Notes: generated by a model not told the origin, from the letters alone. A stretch of DNA of 41,402 nt from JADJLQ01 sp964405735 (GCA_964405735.1 CAYOPD010000024.1:1-41402); one strand, 5' to 3'; counted from the first letter of the stretch, positions 7,738-16,302 are shown. Made by a program: numbers and translations.

Positions 7738-8997
7738 ATGTTGCTCTCCATAATTCCTCTTAAAAACGATGCGGCCACTTTTGGGGTGCTGATTTCCGTA
7801 CTGGCCCTGATTTTTTATACCACCAAAAGCCAAAGGCCTTTCTGGAAGAAGTTTTACACTTATGTTCCTGCGCTGTTGTTGTGTTATTTTATCCCTGCAC
7901 TGCTGAACTGGCCCCTGGGCATCATCTCCAATGAAAATTCAAAACTCTATCCGTTTGTTTCCCGTTACCTGTTGCCGGCGAGCTTGTTGATGTTTTGCAT
8001 CAGCCTGGACCTGAAGGCCATCGCCCGGTTGGGGCCCAAAGCCCTGATTGTATTCCTGGCGGGGACCGCGGGGGTCATGGTCGGCGGACCTTTGGCCTTC
8101 CTGATCATGGTCAAGTTTTTCCCCGGATTCCTCCCTGCTCCGCCATCCGAGCTCTGGGCGGGTTTGGCCACCATCGGAGGAAGCTGGATTGGCGGAGGTG
8201 CCAACCAGACCGCGGTCAAAGAGATTTTCAAGGTGCCCGATTCGTTGTTTGGAACGGTGGTGGTGGTGGATATTGCCGTTGCCAGTATCTGGATGGCCGT
8301 ATTATTGTACGGGGCAGGCATTCATCACAAGATCAACCGATGGCTGCGGGCCGATTATTCTCAAATCGATGCTCTGAGGATAAAAATGGAGGCATTCAGT
8401 GCAAGCGTCGAACGTAAACCGGACCTGACCATGTTGATGATCCTGATGGGAATAACCTTTGCGGGCGTCGGACTTGCGCACGGGCTCACGGATGGCATCA
8501 TTCCTTTTATGAACGAGCGACAGGAATGGCTGGACCGGTATAAACTCGGGGCCATCAACTCCGCTTTTTTCTGGATCGTGGTTTTGTCCACGTCGATCGG
8601 CATTGCACTTTCTTTTACCCCTGCCAGGAAACTGGAAGGTGTCGGGGCTTCGACCTGGGCCTCTGTCTTTCTTTACCTGCTGGTGGCGACCATTGGCATG
8701 CAGATGAACCTGGGTGAAGTGGCCCAAAACCTTGGACTGATTACCATCGGAATCTTGTGGATGATCTTTCATGTAGCGGTCATTCTCCTGGTAGCCCGAA
8801 TGTTACGCGCCCCGTTTTTTTATGTGGCTGTGGGAAGCATGGCCAATATCGGAGGGGCTGCTTCCGCTCCGGTTGTAGCGGCGGCATTTGGTCCCGGATT
8901 GGCCCCGGTGGGGGTATTACTGGCCGTTCTGGGTTATGCTATCGGCACCTACGGGGGCTTGGTAGTGGCTTACCTGATGCAGGGTATTGCCGGATAA
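7738..8997 (+). CDS. DUF819 family multi-pass membrane protein
   Basis: A 419-residue integral membrane protein with about ten or eleven hydrophobic segments. It matches the DUF819 (YjcL-like) family by its glycine-rich paired motifs: 'GLATIGGSWIGGGANQTAVKE' around 145-165, and 'GSMANIGGAASAPVVAAAFGPGLAPVGVL' near the C-terminus. The repeated two-half design resembles carboxylate or ion transporters, but no substrate is known for the family, so transport is inference. I chose the ATG at 7738. A GTG three codons upstream (7729) is possible. Between rnr and this gene there is little but the heptad array. Confidence 0.85.
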   Translation: MLLSIIPLKNDAATFGVLISVLALIFYTTKSQRPFWKKFYTYVPALLLCYFIPALLNWPLGIISNENSKLYPFVSRYLLPASLLMFCISLDLKAIARLGPKALIVFLAGTAGVMVGGPLAFLIMVKFFPGFLPAPPSELWAGLATIGGSWIGGGANQTAVKEIFKVPDSLFGTVVVVDIAVASIWMAVLLYGAGIHHKINRWLRADYSQIDALRIKMEAFSASVERKPDLTMLMILMGITFAGVGLAHGLTDGIIPFMNERQEWLDRYKLGAINSAFFWIVVLSTSIGIALSFTPARKLEGVGASTWASVFLYLLVATIGMQMNLGEVAQNLGLITIGILWMIFHVAVILLVARMLRAPFFYVAVGSMANIGGAASAPVVAAAFGPGLAPVGVLLAVLGYAIGTYGGLVVAYLMQGIAG

Positions 8998-9012
8998 ATC
9001 CTGTCCTGCTTT

Positions 9013-9071
9013 AGGGATAGATTCCTGTAAAACAATAAGATATCCCTGAAAAAGGGCCATTTGAAGCCCTT
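9013..9071 (+). other. Two inverted repeats after the DUF819 gene
   Basis: AGGGATA (9013-9019) pairs with TATCCCT (9041-9047), and AAGGGC (9052-9057) pairs with GCCCTT (9066-9071) across an 8-base loop. Neither is followed by a real T-run, so this is at best a weak terminator or transcript-end structure for the DUF819 gene. Confidence 0.3.
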
Positions 9072-9088
9072 GATTGCCATAAAATCCG

Positions 9089-9096
9089 TACCTTTG
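9089..9096 (+). promoter_or_regulatory. Predicted -7 element of the GT5-DUF4270-DUF4290 group
   Basis: TACCTTTG fits TAnnTTTG, with a TTG at 9070-9072 sixteen bases upstream that could serve as the -33 element. The ATG follows 40 bases downstream. Confidence 0.55.
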
Positions 9097-9135
9097 CCAT
9101 CCGAAAAAGAATAAGTTCATCGTTTTCGCATCTAT

Positions 9136-9945
9136 ATGGAGAAAAAAAGAATCCTCTTTGTCACCCAGGAAATGAAACCTTATACGGAACTGGGAGAAAT
9201 GTCAGACATCGTCAATCAGATTACCCAGTATGTTTCAGCAAATGGATATGAAATCCGGGTCCTGATGCCCAGGTTCGGTACCATCAATGAAAGAAGGCAC
9301 CGCCTGCATGAAGTGGTGCGCCTGTCCGGGATGAACATCATCGTCGACGATGACGATTTTCCCCTCATCATCAAGGTGGCGTCCCTTCCGGGTTCACGCA
9401 TGCAGGTCTATTTTCTGGACAATGAGGAATTTTTTAAACGCAAATATATTTTTAAAGACGCGGCAGAAGCCCAGTTTGACGATAACCTGGACCGGATGGT
9501 TTTTTACAGCAAAGGATCGATCGAAACCGTTAAAAAATTCGGCTGGGTACCGGACATCATCCATTGCCACGGCTGGATGACTTCACTCATCCCCCTGTAC
9601 CTGCGCACAACCTATAAGGACGAACCGATTTTCCGGAACGCCAAGATCGTTTATTCGGTGTACCATGACAGCCTCGACATGCCTTTTGATAAAAAATTCA
9701 TCACCAAGGCTTCCATCAACAACCTGGATCCTAAAAAACTGGATGATTATTATTCCGGCAAACACTACCGCCTGCACCAGGGTGCAATGAAATACGCCGA
9801 TGCACTGATTTCGGGCAGCGAAAAGCTGGATAAAGATGTTTTAACTGCAAAAAAATCGCTTGGCAAAAAACCACAACTGGATTACCTGCCGGAAGAAGGA
9901 CGCAACCAAACCTATCTTCATTTCTACGAAACCCTGCTCAAATAA
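9136..9945 (+). CDS. One-lobed glycogen/starch synthase-like protein (GT5 N-terminal domain)
   Basis: This 269-residue protein matches only the N-terminal Rossmann lobe of GT5 glycogen synthases. It opens 'RILFVTQEMKPYTELGEMSDI', where real synthases have the ADP-glucose-binding KTGGLADV; here the segment (17-24) reads TELGEMSD, without the lysine and glycine pair. 'RVLMPRFG' (41-48) and 'PDIIHCHGWMTSLIPLYL' (139-156) correspond to the PRYG and DVVHAHDWHT motifs. The C-terminal lobe, which carries most catalytic residues in complete enzymes, is absent, and the frame ends cleanly with no downstream remnant. Proteins of this length next to DUF4270 genes occur in many Bacteroidota as far as I know, so it is a stable form rather than a fresh truncation. 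Glycogen synthesis is doubtful; a binding or regulatory role is possible. Confidence 0.8.
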   Translation: MEKKRILFVTQEMKPYTELGEMSDIVNQITQYVSANGYEIRVLMPRFGTINERRHRLHEVVRLSGMNIIVDDDDFPLIIKVASLPGSRMQVYFLDNEEFFKRKYIFKDAAEAQFDDNLDRMVFYSKGSIETVKKFGWVPDIIHCHGWMTSLIPLYLRTTYKDEPIFRNAKIVYSVYHDSLDMPFDKKFITKASINNLDPKKLDDYYSGKHYRLHQGAMKYADALISGSEKLDKDVLTAKKSLGKKPQLDYLPEEGRNQTYLHFYETLLK

Positions 9946-9972
9946 TTTCTCCGCGGGAGAGAAGCCTTCAGA

Positions 9973-11307
9973 ATGAGAAATCTAAAAATTTCCCTGTTCG
10001 CCCTATTTACCGGCCTGCTATTATTCAGATGCAACGACCCGGCCATCCTGGGATCCGACCTGCTCAAAGAAGATGAGATCGACCTGAATTATGTCGACAC
10101 TTTCCGGCTGACGGCAAAGACCCTGCTGGATACGGGTGTAATCACCTTTGACCGGTCCATCTCGATTTCTTTCAACCAGCTTCCCATGGGCCGTTTTGAC
10201 GACCCCGTCTTTGGCACCGTGGAAGCGAGGATCTATGCCCAATTTTTAAAATCCTTTTTTGAGGACAGGCCGGATTTTAAAAATGCGACCCTGGATTCCG
10301 CCATGGTCTACCTGGCGCTCGATACCCTCACTGTCCCGTATGGCAAGGAGGCCGACCAAAAACACAACCTGGAGGTTTATCCCATGCTCGAGTCCATATC
10401 GAACAGCAGGCGTTACCGTTCCGGCAGCTACAGTTTTAATCACGATCCCATGACCTCAGGAAGACTGAATGACTATTTTCCGGAGCCGAAAAAAAAGACC
10501 CTGGTCCTCGAACCGGAAGACACCTTTATTTACGATCCGAATGTGGCTTTCCGCTTGGACGAAGCCTATGGCCAATACATCATGGGACTGGACTCCCTTT
10601 GGTACAACAGCGACTCAATTTTCCTCGCCAATGTGCACGGCCTCATGTTCACGCAATCCAACGCCAACCAGCGCATGGTCCATTATTGGATGAATTCGAA
10701 CTATTCCCGTTTGCAGATTTTTTATAAGGTCGGTACCCAGGCCAAAGTTTACCGTTTCCCCTTTCAGGCCGGCCCCAGGATCCCTTTCTGGTTGCATGAA
10801 TACAGCTCCATCATACAGGAGGCCCTGGCCACCCCGGAACTGGGAAATCAAATGATATTCCTTCAATCCCTTTCCGGCTTAAAAGCGAAAATAGAGTTTC
10901 CAACCCTTAAACTTCCGCCCGGTGTAATCATTAATAAGGCTGAATTGGAAGTAACCGCCTTAACTTTGCCCGGCGATGACCCCGCGGTTTTTACACCACC
11001 CGGACAGCTTGGCCTCCTGCGTTATGATGATGCAGGCAATGAAGTATTCATTTCCGACCAGGGCGCTCTGGATGATTTTACCCTGCTGGGCGGTGCGCTC
11101 ATAAAAAAAACCGTGGATGGGGTCAGCCTCAACACCTACACCATGAATATTTCCAACCACATCCAGGAAATCGTCCTTGGAAAACAAAAGCCCGAAGTCT
11201 ACCTGGCTATTTTTCCCAGATCGGAAAAATTGTCCAGGGTTGTCCTGGGAGGACCAAAACATCCCCAGTATCCCATGAAACTGCGCATCAGTTATACCAC
11301 CCAATAA
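9973..11307 (+). CDS. DUF4270 family lipoprotein
   Basis: A 444-residue exported protein with a signal peptide and a candidate lipid-attachment Cys20. The residue before the cysteine is Arg (L-L-F-R-C), which is unusual for a lipobox. The opening 'CNDPAILGSDLLKEDEIDLNYVDTF', the 'PMGRFDDPVFGTVEARIYAQF' segment and the C-terminal 'PMKLRISYT' strand are typical of DUF4270, a Bacteroidota surface family of unknown function. It follows the GT5-like gene by 27 bases and precedes the DUF4290 gene by 12, so the three probably form one transcript. Confidence 0.88.
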   Translation: MRNLKISLFALFTGLLLFRCNDPAILGSDLLKEDEIDLNYVDTFRLTAKTLLDTGVITFDRSISISFNQLPMGRFDDPVFGTVEARIYAQFLKSFFEDRPDFKNATLDSAMVYLALDTLTVPYGKEADQKHNLEVYPMLESISNSRRYRSGSYSFNHDPMTSGRLNDYFPEPKKKTLVLEPEDTFIYDPNVAFRLDEAYGQYIMGLDSLWYNSDSIFLANVHGLMFTQSNANQRMVHYWMNSNYSRLQIFYKVGTQAKVYRFPFQAGPRIPFWLHEYSSIIQEALATPELGNQMIFLQSLSGLKAKIEFPTLKLPPGVIINKAELEVTALTLPGDDPAVFTPPGQLGLLRYDDAGNEVFISDQGALDDFTLLGGALIKKTVDGVSLNTYTMNISNHIQEIVLGKQKPEVYLAIFPRSEKLSRVVLGGPKHPQYPMKLRISYTTQ

Positions 11308-11319
11308 TTTTTAAAAGGC

Positions 11320-12012
11320 ATGAATTACAATTCAAATCGTTCCTTTCTGCTCTATCCTGAATATGGACGCAACGTCCAGGAAATGATCCGTTCCATCCGG
11401 CATGAAGAAGATCCCCGCAAAAGGCAGTCCATGGCCAACGCCATTGTAAGCCTGATGGGCCATCTCGCACCCGGCCCGAAAAACGGCAGCGACATTCGTC
11501 CAAAACTCTGGAAACATTTTTTTGCCATAGCCGAATATCAAATCGATGTCGTATCCTTTGAAGGCATCCGCTACGAAGCGGAAGAGAGTAACATCAGGCC
11601 GGTACCGGTGGCCTATCCCCCGACCTGCGAAACTTACCGTCATTATGGCAATCACGTACGTAAACTGATTGAAAAAGCCAGCCAGATGGAGGACGGTCCT
11701 AAAAAAAGCTACCTGATTTCCCTCATCGGTTCCTATATGAAAATGGCTTATAAAACCTGGAACAAAGACCATTTTGTAAGTGATGAAGGCATTCTCAAAG
11801 ACCTCAAAGCCCTGAGTAGAGGCAAAGTGCATATCGAAGATGAAACCTCCCTCGATGTCCTGAGCCGGAGGACCAAAGGAGGACCCCAAAGCCTCCAGCC
11901 CGCCAGTTCCGAAAACCGTCCGGTCAAAGCCAGCAAATTCAGGCACAACAGGAACCGGAGATTCAACGACAGGCACGGTCGCAATAATCAGCAGCAGAGG
12001 AGGAGCAGGTAG
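11320..12012 (+). CDS. DUF4290 family protein
   Basis: A 230-residue cytoplasmic protein. The first 185 residues match DUF4290: 'LLYPEYGRNVQEMIRSI', '..KRQSMANAIVSLMGHLAP', 'KLWKHFFAIAEYQIDV' and 'YGNHVRKLIEKA' are helical segments characteristic of the family. The last 45 residues are low-complexity and rich in Arg, Asn and Gln ('RHNRNRRFNDRHGRNNQQQRRSR'), a likely disordered nucleic-acid-binding tail. The family commonly sits just before murA, as here. No biochemical role is known to me. The basic tail suggests RNA or DNA contact, which is inference. Confidence 0.88.
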   Translation: MNYNSNRSFLLYPEYGRNVQEMIRSIRHEEDPRKRQSMANAIVSLMGHLAPGPKNGSDIRPKLWKHFFAIAEYQIDVVSFEGIRYEAEESNIRPVPVAYPPTCETYRHYGNHVRKLIEKASQMEDGPKKSYLISLIGSYMKMAYKTWNKDHFVSDEGILKDLKALSRGKVHIEDETSLDVLSRRTKGGPQSLQPASSENRPVKASKFRHNRNRRFNDRHGRNNQQQRRSR

Positions 12013-12040
12013 TCAGCACAGAGTCAGTGGTCAGTCCGGC
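12013..12040. repeat. Short degenerate CAG/GTCAG repeat after the DUF4290 gene
   Basis: Right after the TAG stop (12010-12012), GTCAG motifs recur, with CAG triplets spaced 5, 6 and 7 bases apart. Only the last two are in strict 7-base phase. It resembles a decayed version of the sdhA-sdhB array. The rest of the gap up to murA holds a GCAGC...GCTGC inverted repeat near 12058-12074 and the murA promoter. Confidence 0.3.
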
Positions 12041-12104
12041 ACTCCCAAGTCATCCCGCAGCATGGGGCGCTGCCTATTCCTTTTCATATTACAACTATTT
12101 TTAA

Positions 12105-12112
12105 TACATTTG
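12105..12112 (+). promoter_or_regulatory. Predicted -7 element of murA
   Basis: TACATTTG fits TAnnTTTG. The murA ATG lies 20 bases downstream. No -33 TTG is apparent in the AT-rich upstream stretch. Confidence 0.5.
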
Positions 12113-12132
12113 AGCCCAATTGAATTCAGGCC

Positions 12133-13443
12133 ATGATTACAGATGCTTTTGAGGTACAGGGCAATTGCCAACTGAAAGGGACACTGGTTCCCCAGGGGGC
12201 TAAAAATGAAGCTTTACAGATTTTATGTGCCGTCCTGCTCACCCGTGAAAAGGTGACGGTGTCCAACATACCGGGTATCCTGGATGTGACCCGGTTGATT
12301 GAATTGCTGGGCGGCCTGGGCGTCAAGGTGGAAAAACTGGCCGAAGGGACTTATGCATTTACTGCCCTGGACATTGACCGTGAATATATGGCCAGCGATG
12401 AATTTGACAAAAAAGCCAAGGCCATCCGTGGGTCGGTCATGCTCATCGGCCCCCTGCTTGCCCGGCTCGGAAAAATGTATCTGCCTAAACCCGGGGGGGA
12501 CAAAATCGGCCGGCGCAGGCTGGACACCCATTTTGAAGGGTTGAACCACCTCGGGGCCAAAGTGGAATACGATCCGGTCAAAGCCCAGTATTTTATCGAA
12601 GCGCAAAACCTGAAAGGGGCCTATATCCATATGGAAGAAATTTCCGTGACCGGTACGGCCAATGTGGTCATGGCCGCCGTGCTGGCCGAAGGCACCACGA
12701 CGGTGTACAATGCCGCCTGCGAGCCTTATGTACAGCAATTGTGCAGGATGCTGGCCCGGATGGGTGCCCGCATTGAAGGGATCGGTTCAAACCTTTTGAC
12801 CATCACCGGGGTATCTTCCTTAAAAGGCACGGAACACCGGATGCTGCCGGACATGATTGAAGTAGGCAGTTTTATTGGCCTGGCTGCCATGACCCGATCT
12901 GAAATCACCATCCAGCAGGCTGGAATCCAAAATTTGGGCATCATCCCCGACGTATTCCGCAAAATGGGTGTCACCCTGGTTGAAAAAGGGGATGACCTCT
13001 TTATTCCTGCACAGGACGAATATGAGATCACCACCTTTATGGATGGGTCCATACTTACGATCTATGACTCACCCTGGCCGGGCTTCACTCCAGACCTCAT
13101 GAGTGTGATCCTGGTGCTGGCGATCCAGTGCAAAGGATCGGTACTGGTCCACCAGAAAATGTTTGAGAGCCGTTTGTTTTTTGTGGATAAACTCATTGAA
13201 ATGGGCGCCCAGATCATTCTCTGCGATCCGCACCGGGCTACGGTAATCGGATTGAACCGTAAACATTTTCTGCGCGGCATCGAGATGAGTTCACCGGACA
13301 TCCGCGCGGGCGTGGCCCTTTTACTGGCTGCCCTGAGTGCCAAAGGCACGAGCCTGATCCACAATGTAAACCAGATCGACCGCGGTTATCAGAACATCGA
13401 CGGCAGGTTAAACGCCATCGGAGCCCGCATCCGCAGGTTATAA
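12133..13443 (+). CDS. murA: UDP-N-acetylglucosamine 1-carboxyvinyltransferase
   Basis: A 436-residue cytoplasmic enzyme that transfers enolpyruvate from PEP to UDP-GlcNAc, the first committed step of peptidoglycan synthesis. K24-N25 in 'GAKNEALQ' are the substrate-binding pair equivalent to K22-N23 of E. coli. The mobile-loop motif reads PGGDKIGRRRLDTH (120-133): the position of catalytic Cys115 is Asp123. Asp at this site occurs naturally in Mycobacterium, Chlamydia and Borrelia MurA and makes the enzyme insensitive to fosfomycin. The C-terminal 'GFTPDLMSV' and 'ERGYQN'-like 'DRGYQNIDGRLNAIGA' are conserved. Its stop codon overlaps that of the convergent polyprenyl synthase. Confidence 0.96.
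   Translation: MITDAFEVQGNCQLKGTLVPQGAKNEALQILCAVLLTREKVTVSNIPGILDVTRLIELLGGLGVKVEKLAEGTYAFTALDIDREYMASDEFDKKAKAIRGSVMLIGPLLARLGKMYLPKPGGDKIGRRRLDTHFEGLNHLGAKVEYDPVKAQYFIEAQNLKGAYIHMEEISVTGTANVVMAAVLAEGTTTVYNAACEPYVQQLCRMLARMGARIEGIGSNLLTITGVSSLKGTEHRMLPDMIEVGSFIGLAAMTRSEITIQQAGIQNLGIIPDVFRKMGVTLVEKGDDLFIPAQDEYEITTFMDGSILTIYDSPWPGFTPDLMSVILVLAIQCKGSVLVHQKMFESRLFFVDKLIEMGAQIILCDPHRATVIGLNRKHFLRGIEMSSPDIRAGVALLLAALSAKGTSLIHNVNQIDRGYQNIDGRLNAIGARIRRL
13438..13443. other. Palindromic shared stop of convergent murA and polyprenyl synthase
   Basis: TTATAA is its own reverse complement. On each strand it reads Leu (TTA) then stop (TAA), so both proteins end in Leu and both genes finish within the same six bases. 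There is no room for a terminator between them. Confidence 0.95.
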
Positions 13444-14412
13444 TTTGCGGTTGATGGTGAAATCAATAAGGGCGGCGAGGCTGGCCCTGGCCATGGAATC
13501 CGGAAAAGTCAACAGTTCATTTTTTGCCTTATTGGCATATTCCTGCATAATCCGGGTGCTGTACTCCAATCCCCCGTTGGACCGCACGGCTTCGATCACT
13601 TCCTTCACTTTTCTCCGGTCATCGCTGTGATTGCGCATCGTATCCATGATTTCCCGTTTGAGGCCCCGGCCGGCATTTTGAAGCGTATAGATCAGGGGCA
13701 GGGTCATCTTTTTTTCCTTAATGTCGATACCGGTAGGCTTGCCGATGGCAGCTTCACCGTAATCAAACAGGTCATCCTTGATCTGAAAAGCCATGCCGAT
13801 CCACTCCCCGATCTGTTTAACGCGGGCAATGACGGCCGGGTCCTTAGTGACTGAAGCCACACCGGCCGCGCAACTGGCTGCAATCAGGGATGCGGTTTTT
13901 TGCCGGATGATGTCGTAATACACCTGCTCCGTGATATCCAGCTTCCTGGCTTTTTCGATTTGCAGGAGTTCTCCTTCACTCAGTTCCTTGATGGCATGGT
14001 TGAGGATGGACAGGATTTCATATTGTTTTTCCTGAATCGAAATGTCAAGGCCTTTGGCGAAAAGGTAATCGCCGACCAAAACCGCGATCTTGTTTTTCCA
14101 GAGGGCGTTGATGGAGAAAAATCCCCTCCTTTGCATGGAGTCATCGACGACGTCATCGTGCACCAGGGTGGCGGTATGGATGATCTCCACCAATGCCGCA
14201 GCGGTATAGGTTGCGGGCTGAATTTCGTCCACCAGGTTTGCACTGAAGAAGACAAACATCGGCCGGATTTGTTTACCCTTCCGCTTGACGATATAATAGG
14301 TAATCCGGTCAAGAAGGGACACCTGGCTTTTCATGGCATTGCGGAAATAAACCTCAAATTGACCTAATTCTTTTTCAATCGGTCGTTGAATTGCCAGGAG
14401 ATCCTTTTCCAT
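13438..14412 (-). CDS. Long-chain polyprenyl diphosphate synthase
   Basis: A 324-residue trans-prenyltransferase that extends allylic diphosphates with isopentenyl diphosphate, giving the side chain of menaquinone or a related long isoprenoid. The first aspartate-rich motif is D86-D-V-V-D90 and the second D213-D-L-F-D217. 'GKQIRP' at 46-51 and 'KPTGIDIKEKKMTLP' are also conserved. Ala81, five residues before the first motif, is small; in farnesyl or geranylgeranyl synthases a bulky residue there limits chain length, so a long product is likely (inference). The ATG at 14412 was preferred over one nine codons upstream, which adds non-family residues. It converges on murA, the two genes overlapping by six bases. 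Confidence 0.93.
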   Translation of the reverse strand: MEKDLLAIQRPIEKELGQFEVYFRNAMKSQVSLLDRITYYIVKRKGKQIRPMFVFFSANLVDEIQPATYTAAALVEIIHTATLVHDDVVDDSMQRRGFFSINALWKNKIAVLVGDYLFAKGLDISIQEKQYEILSILNHAIKELSEGELLQIEKARKLDITEQVYYDIIRQKTASLIAASCAAGVASVTKDPAVIARVKQIGEWIGMAFQIKDDLFDYGEAAIGKPTGIDIKEKKMTLPLIYTLQNAGRGLKREIMDTMRNHSDDRRKVKEVIEAVRSNGGLEYSTRIMQEYANKAKNELLTFPDSMARASLAALIDFTINRKL

Positions 14413-14544
14413 AATTTCACCTCGCGCACAAGATACCAATATTGTTGCTTGACCCGTTTATACCCTATGTTTTTTGTTGACCTGCCGGACGGGCAAGGGG
14501 ACAATTCTGGTTCGGGGAAAAGACCAAGTACGTGGTTATTGTTT

Positions 14545-14552
14545 TAATTTTG
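14545..14552 (+). promoter_or_regulatory. Predicted -7 element of the membrane protein/purQ pair
   Basis: TAATTTTG matches TAnnTTTG and ends eight bases before the ATG at 14561, another case of a promoter element almost touching the start codon. Confidence 0.45.
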
Positions 14553-14560
14553 TGCACTTC

Positions 14561-15517
14561 ATGCTGTCCCTGTTCAGGAAAAATGGTTTTATAAACAGTC
14601 TGCTGCTGCTGGGTTATGCCATTGTGTTGCAGATCATCCCCGCTGCCGTGGGACAAGGCAGGACATTTCCCTCGGATATCGTCCACCCTGCTTTTCTGGC
14701 CTCCGTGCTTCATATCCTGATGTTGTTTATTCAGGCCATTTTCCTCAACCGAATGGTCATTGAAAACAGGCTGCACCGGGACATTATGCTCTATCCGGGT
14801 GTGTTTTTTATCCTTTACAGTTCCATCCTGCCCGAATTCTGGTCTTTTTCCCATATCCACCTGGCCAATTTTATGGTGATCTGGGCACTCCATGAACTCT
14901 TCCAGATTTATAAAACATCCAATCCGGCCGTCGAAATTTTTAATGCCTCCTTCCTGATTGGTATTGCATCCATCCTCTGCCCTCCAGCCATCCTCTACCT
15001 CTTCCTGATATTCATCGGGGTGAACAACCTAAAAAAAATGGAGTTCGTACACCCGCTCCAGATCCTGATCGGAGGCGCCTTGCCCTGGTTTTTATGGTTT
15101 ACCTGGCAATTCTGGAGGGGTCATGGCCTGGAGGTATATTCTTCCTTCGGAAACCACATGGGATTGAACCTGTCCGAGATTGGCACCGGCACCGCGGATA
15201 TCCTCAAGGCAGGCTTATTCATTTTCCTGTTGATCCTTTCCATCCTGCTGTATAATGAATTCAGGAAGAAAAAACACATCCAGGCACAGAAAAAAATGGA
15301 CATCCTCTATTTTGCGCTTTTTCATGCCGTCCTGGTTGGCTTATTTCATCAGCCATTTAACTGGAACGTTTTGCTTTTTGGAGCTCCTATGCTGGGCATT
15401 TTTATTGGCCTTGCCATATCCTACCTGAAAAACCAAACCCTCGCTGAAACCATTCACATTATCCTCTTTATCGGGGTCATCCTTTTCCAGCTGTTTTATT
15501 TTGTAACTTTGGCCTGA
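14561..15517 (+). CDS. Multi-pass membrane protein, DUF6427-like
   Basis: A 318-residue protein made almost entirely of hydrophobic segments (about eight to nine). Short loops include 'HPAFLASVLH', 'RLHRDIMLYPG' and a basic cytoplasmic-looking 'NEFRKKKHIQAQKKMD'. It resembles the DUF6427 group of Bacteroidota membrane proteins ('MLSLFRKNGFINSLLLLGY' opening, then a conserved Pro-rich 'LCPPAILYLFLIFIG'), but I am not certain of the family. I chose the ATG at 14561, which begins the hydrophobic domain; upstream residues are unlike the family and overlap the promoter. The stop is one base before purQ, so they are co-transcribed. No function is assigned. Confidence 0.7.
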   Translation: MLSLFRKNGFINSLLLLGYAIVLQIIPAAVGQGRTFPSDIVHPAFLASVLHILMLFIQAIFLNRMVIENRLHRDIMLYPGVFFILYSSILPEFWSFSHIHLANFMVIWALHELFQIYKTSNPAVEIFNASFLIGIASILCPPAILYLFLIFIGVNNLKKMEFVHPLQILIGGALPWFLWFTWQFWRGHGLEVYSSFGNHMGLNLSEIGTGTADILKAGLFIFLLILSILLYNEFRKKKHIQAQKKMDILYFALFHAVLVGLFHQPFNWNVLLFGAPMLGIFIGLAISYLKNQTLAETIHIILFIGVILFQLFYFVTLA

Positions 15518-15518
15518 T

Positions 15519-16241
15519 ATGCATGACCTCACATTCGGCGTTGTCGTCTTCCCGGGATCCAATTGTGATGATGATCTCGTCCATGTCGTCGGGGAAGTCT
15601 GCAAGGTGCATACCATCAAGATCTGGCACAAGGACCACGTACTCCCGGACCTGGATGGAGTGCTATTGCCCGGTGGTTTTTCCTATGGCGATTACCTGAG
15701 ATCCGGGGCGATCGCACGTTATGCCAACATCATGCCTGCCATCAGGGATTTTGCCGGTCAGGGCGGCTTCGTCTGGGGGATCTGCAACGGTTTTCAAATC
15801 CTCTGTGAAGCTGGACTTCTGCCCGGAGTGCTCCTGGCCAACCGCGACCAGCAATTTATCAGCGACAACGTTCACCTAAGGGTTCAGACCTCAAATTCCA
15901 TGATCACCTCGACCCTTCCAAAGGGAGCCGTGCTGAGCATGCCCATCGCTCATGCGGACGGACGTTATTATGCAGAACAGGAGGTCCTGGACCGCATGAT
16001 CACCAATGACCAGATCCTTTTTAAATATTGTGATTCGGAAGGAACCGTCAGCGAAGCCGCCAATGTGAATGGTTCCTTGTTGAATATCGCCGGCATCTGC
16101 AACACCGGTCGGAATGTGTACGGCATGATGCCACATCCCGAGCGGGCTTCAGAATCCATCCTGGGCAATGAAGACGGCCTGGCCCTTTTCCGTTCAATGA
16201 TCCAGAACCTGGTGGCTTCAATTCCTGTGGCCGGGAGTTAA
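15519..16241 (+). CDS. purQ: Phosphoribosylformylglycinamidine synthase, glutaminase subunit
   Basis: A 240-residue class I glutamine amidotransferase that releases ammonia from glutamine for conversion of FGAR to FGAM in purine synthesis. 'FPGSNCD' (11-17) and 'LPGGFSYGDYLRSGAIA' (50-66) are the PurQ signatures. The nucleophile is Cys89 in WGICNGFQ. The rest of the triad is His206 and Glu208 in 'GMMPHPERA'. A stand-alone PurQ implies a separate PurL and PurS elsewhere. Start at 15519, one base after the preceding stop; an ATG at 15523 is out of frame. It appears linked to the membrane protein upstream only by transcription. Confidence 0.96.
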   Translation: MHDLTFGVVVFPGSNCDDDLVHVVGEVCKVHTIKIWHKDHVLPDLDGVLLPGGFSYGDYLRSGAIARYANIMPAIRDFAGQGGFVWGICNGFQILCEAGLLPGVLLANRDQQFISDNVHLRVQTSNSMITSTLPKGAVLSMPIAHADGRYYAEQEVLDRMITNDQILFKYCDSEGTVSEAANVNGSLLNIAGICNTGRNVYGMMPHPERASESILGNEDGLALFRSMIQNLVASIPVAGS

Positions 16242-16302
16242 TTATTTCTTAATCGGAAATGGACCGGCTGGACAAGTCTTAATTTCGCATAAAATATTGA
16301 AT

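Noticed and set aside
9136..9945. Frameshifted or truncated full-length glycogen synthase
   Set aside because: No C-terminal GT5 remnant follows in any frame; the next gene begins 27 bases later and is an intact DUF4270 protein.
12058..12074. Intrinsic terminator between the DUF4290 gene and murA
   Set aside because: GCAGC/GCTGC arms can pair, but only over 5 bp and without a following T-run.
13444..14560. tRNA or small RNA gene near the polyprenyl synthase
   Set aside because: No cloverleaf-type arms or CCA end were found in the short gaps; nothing beyond the promoter element is visible.
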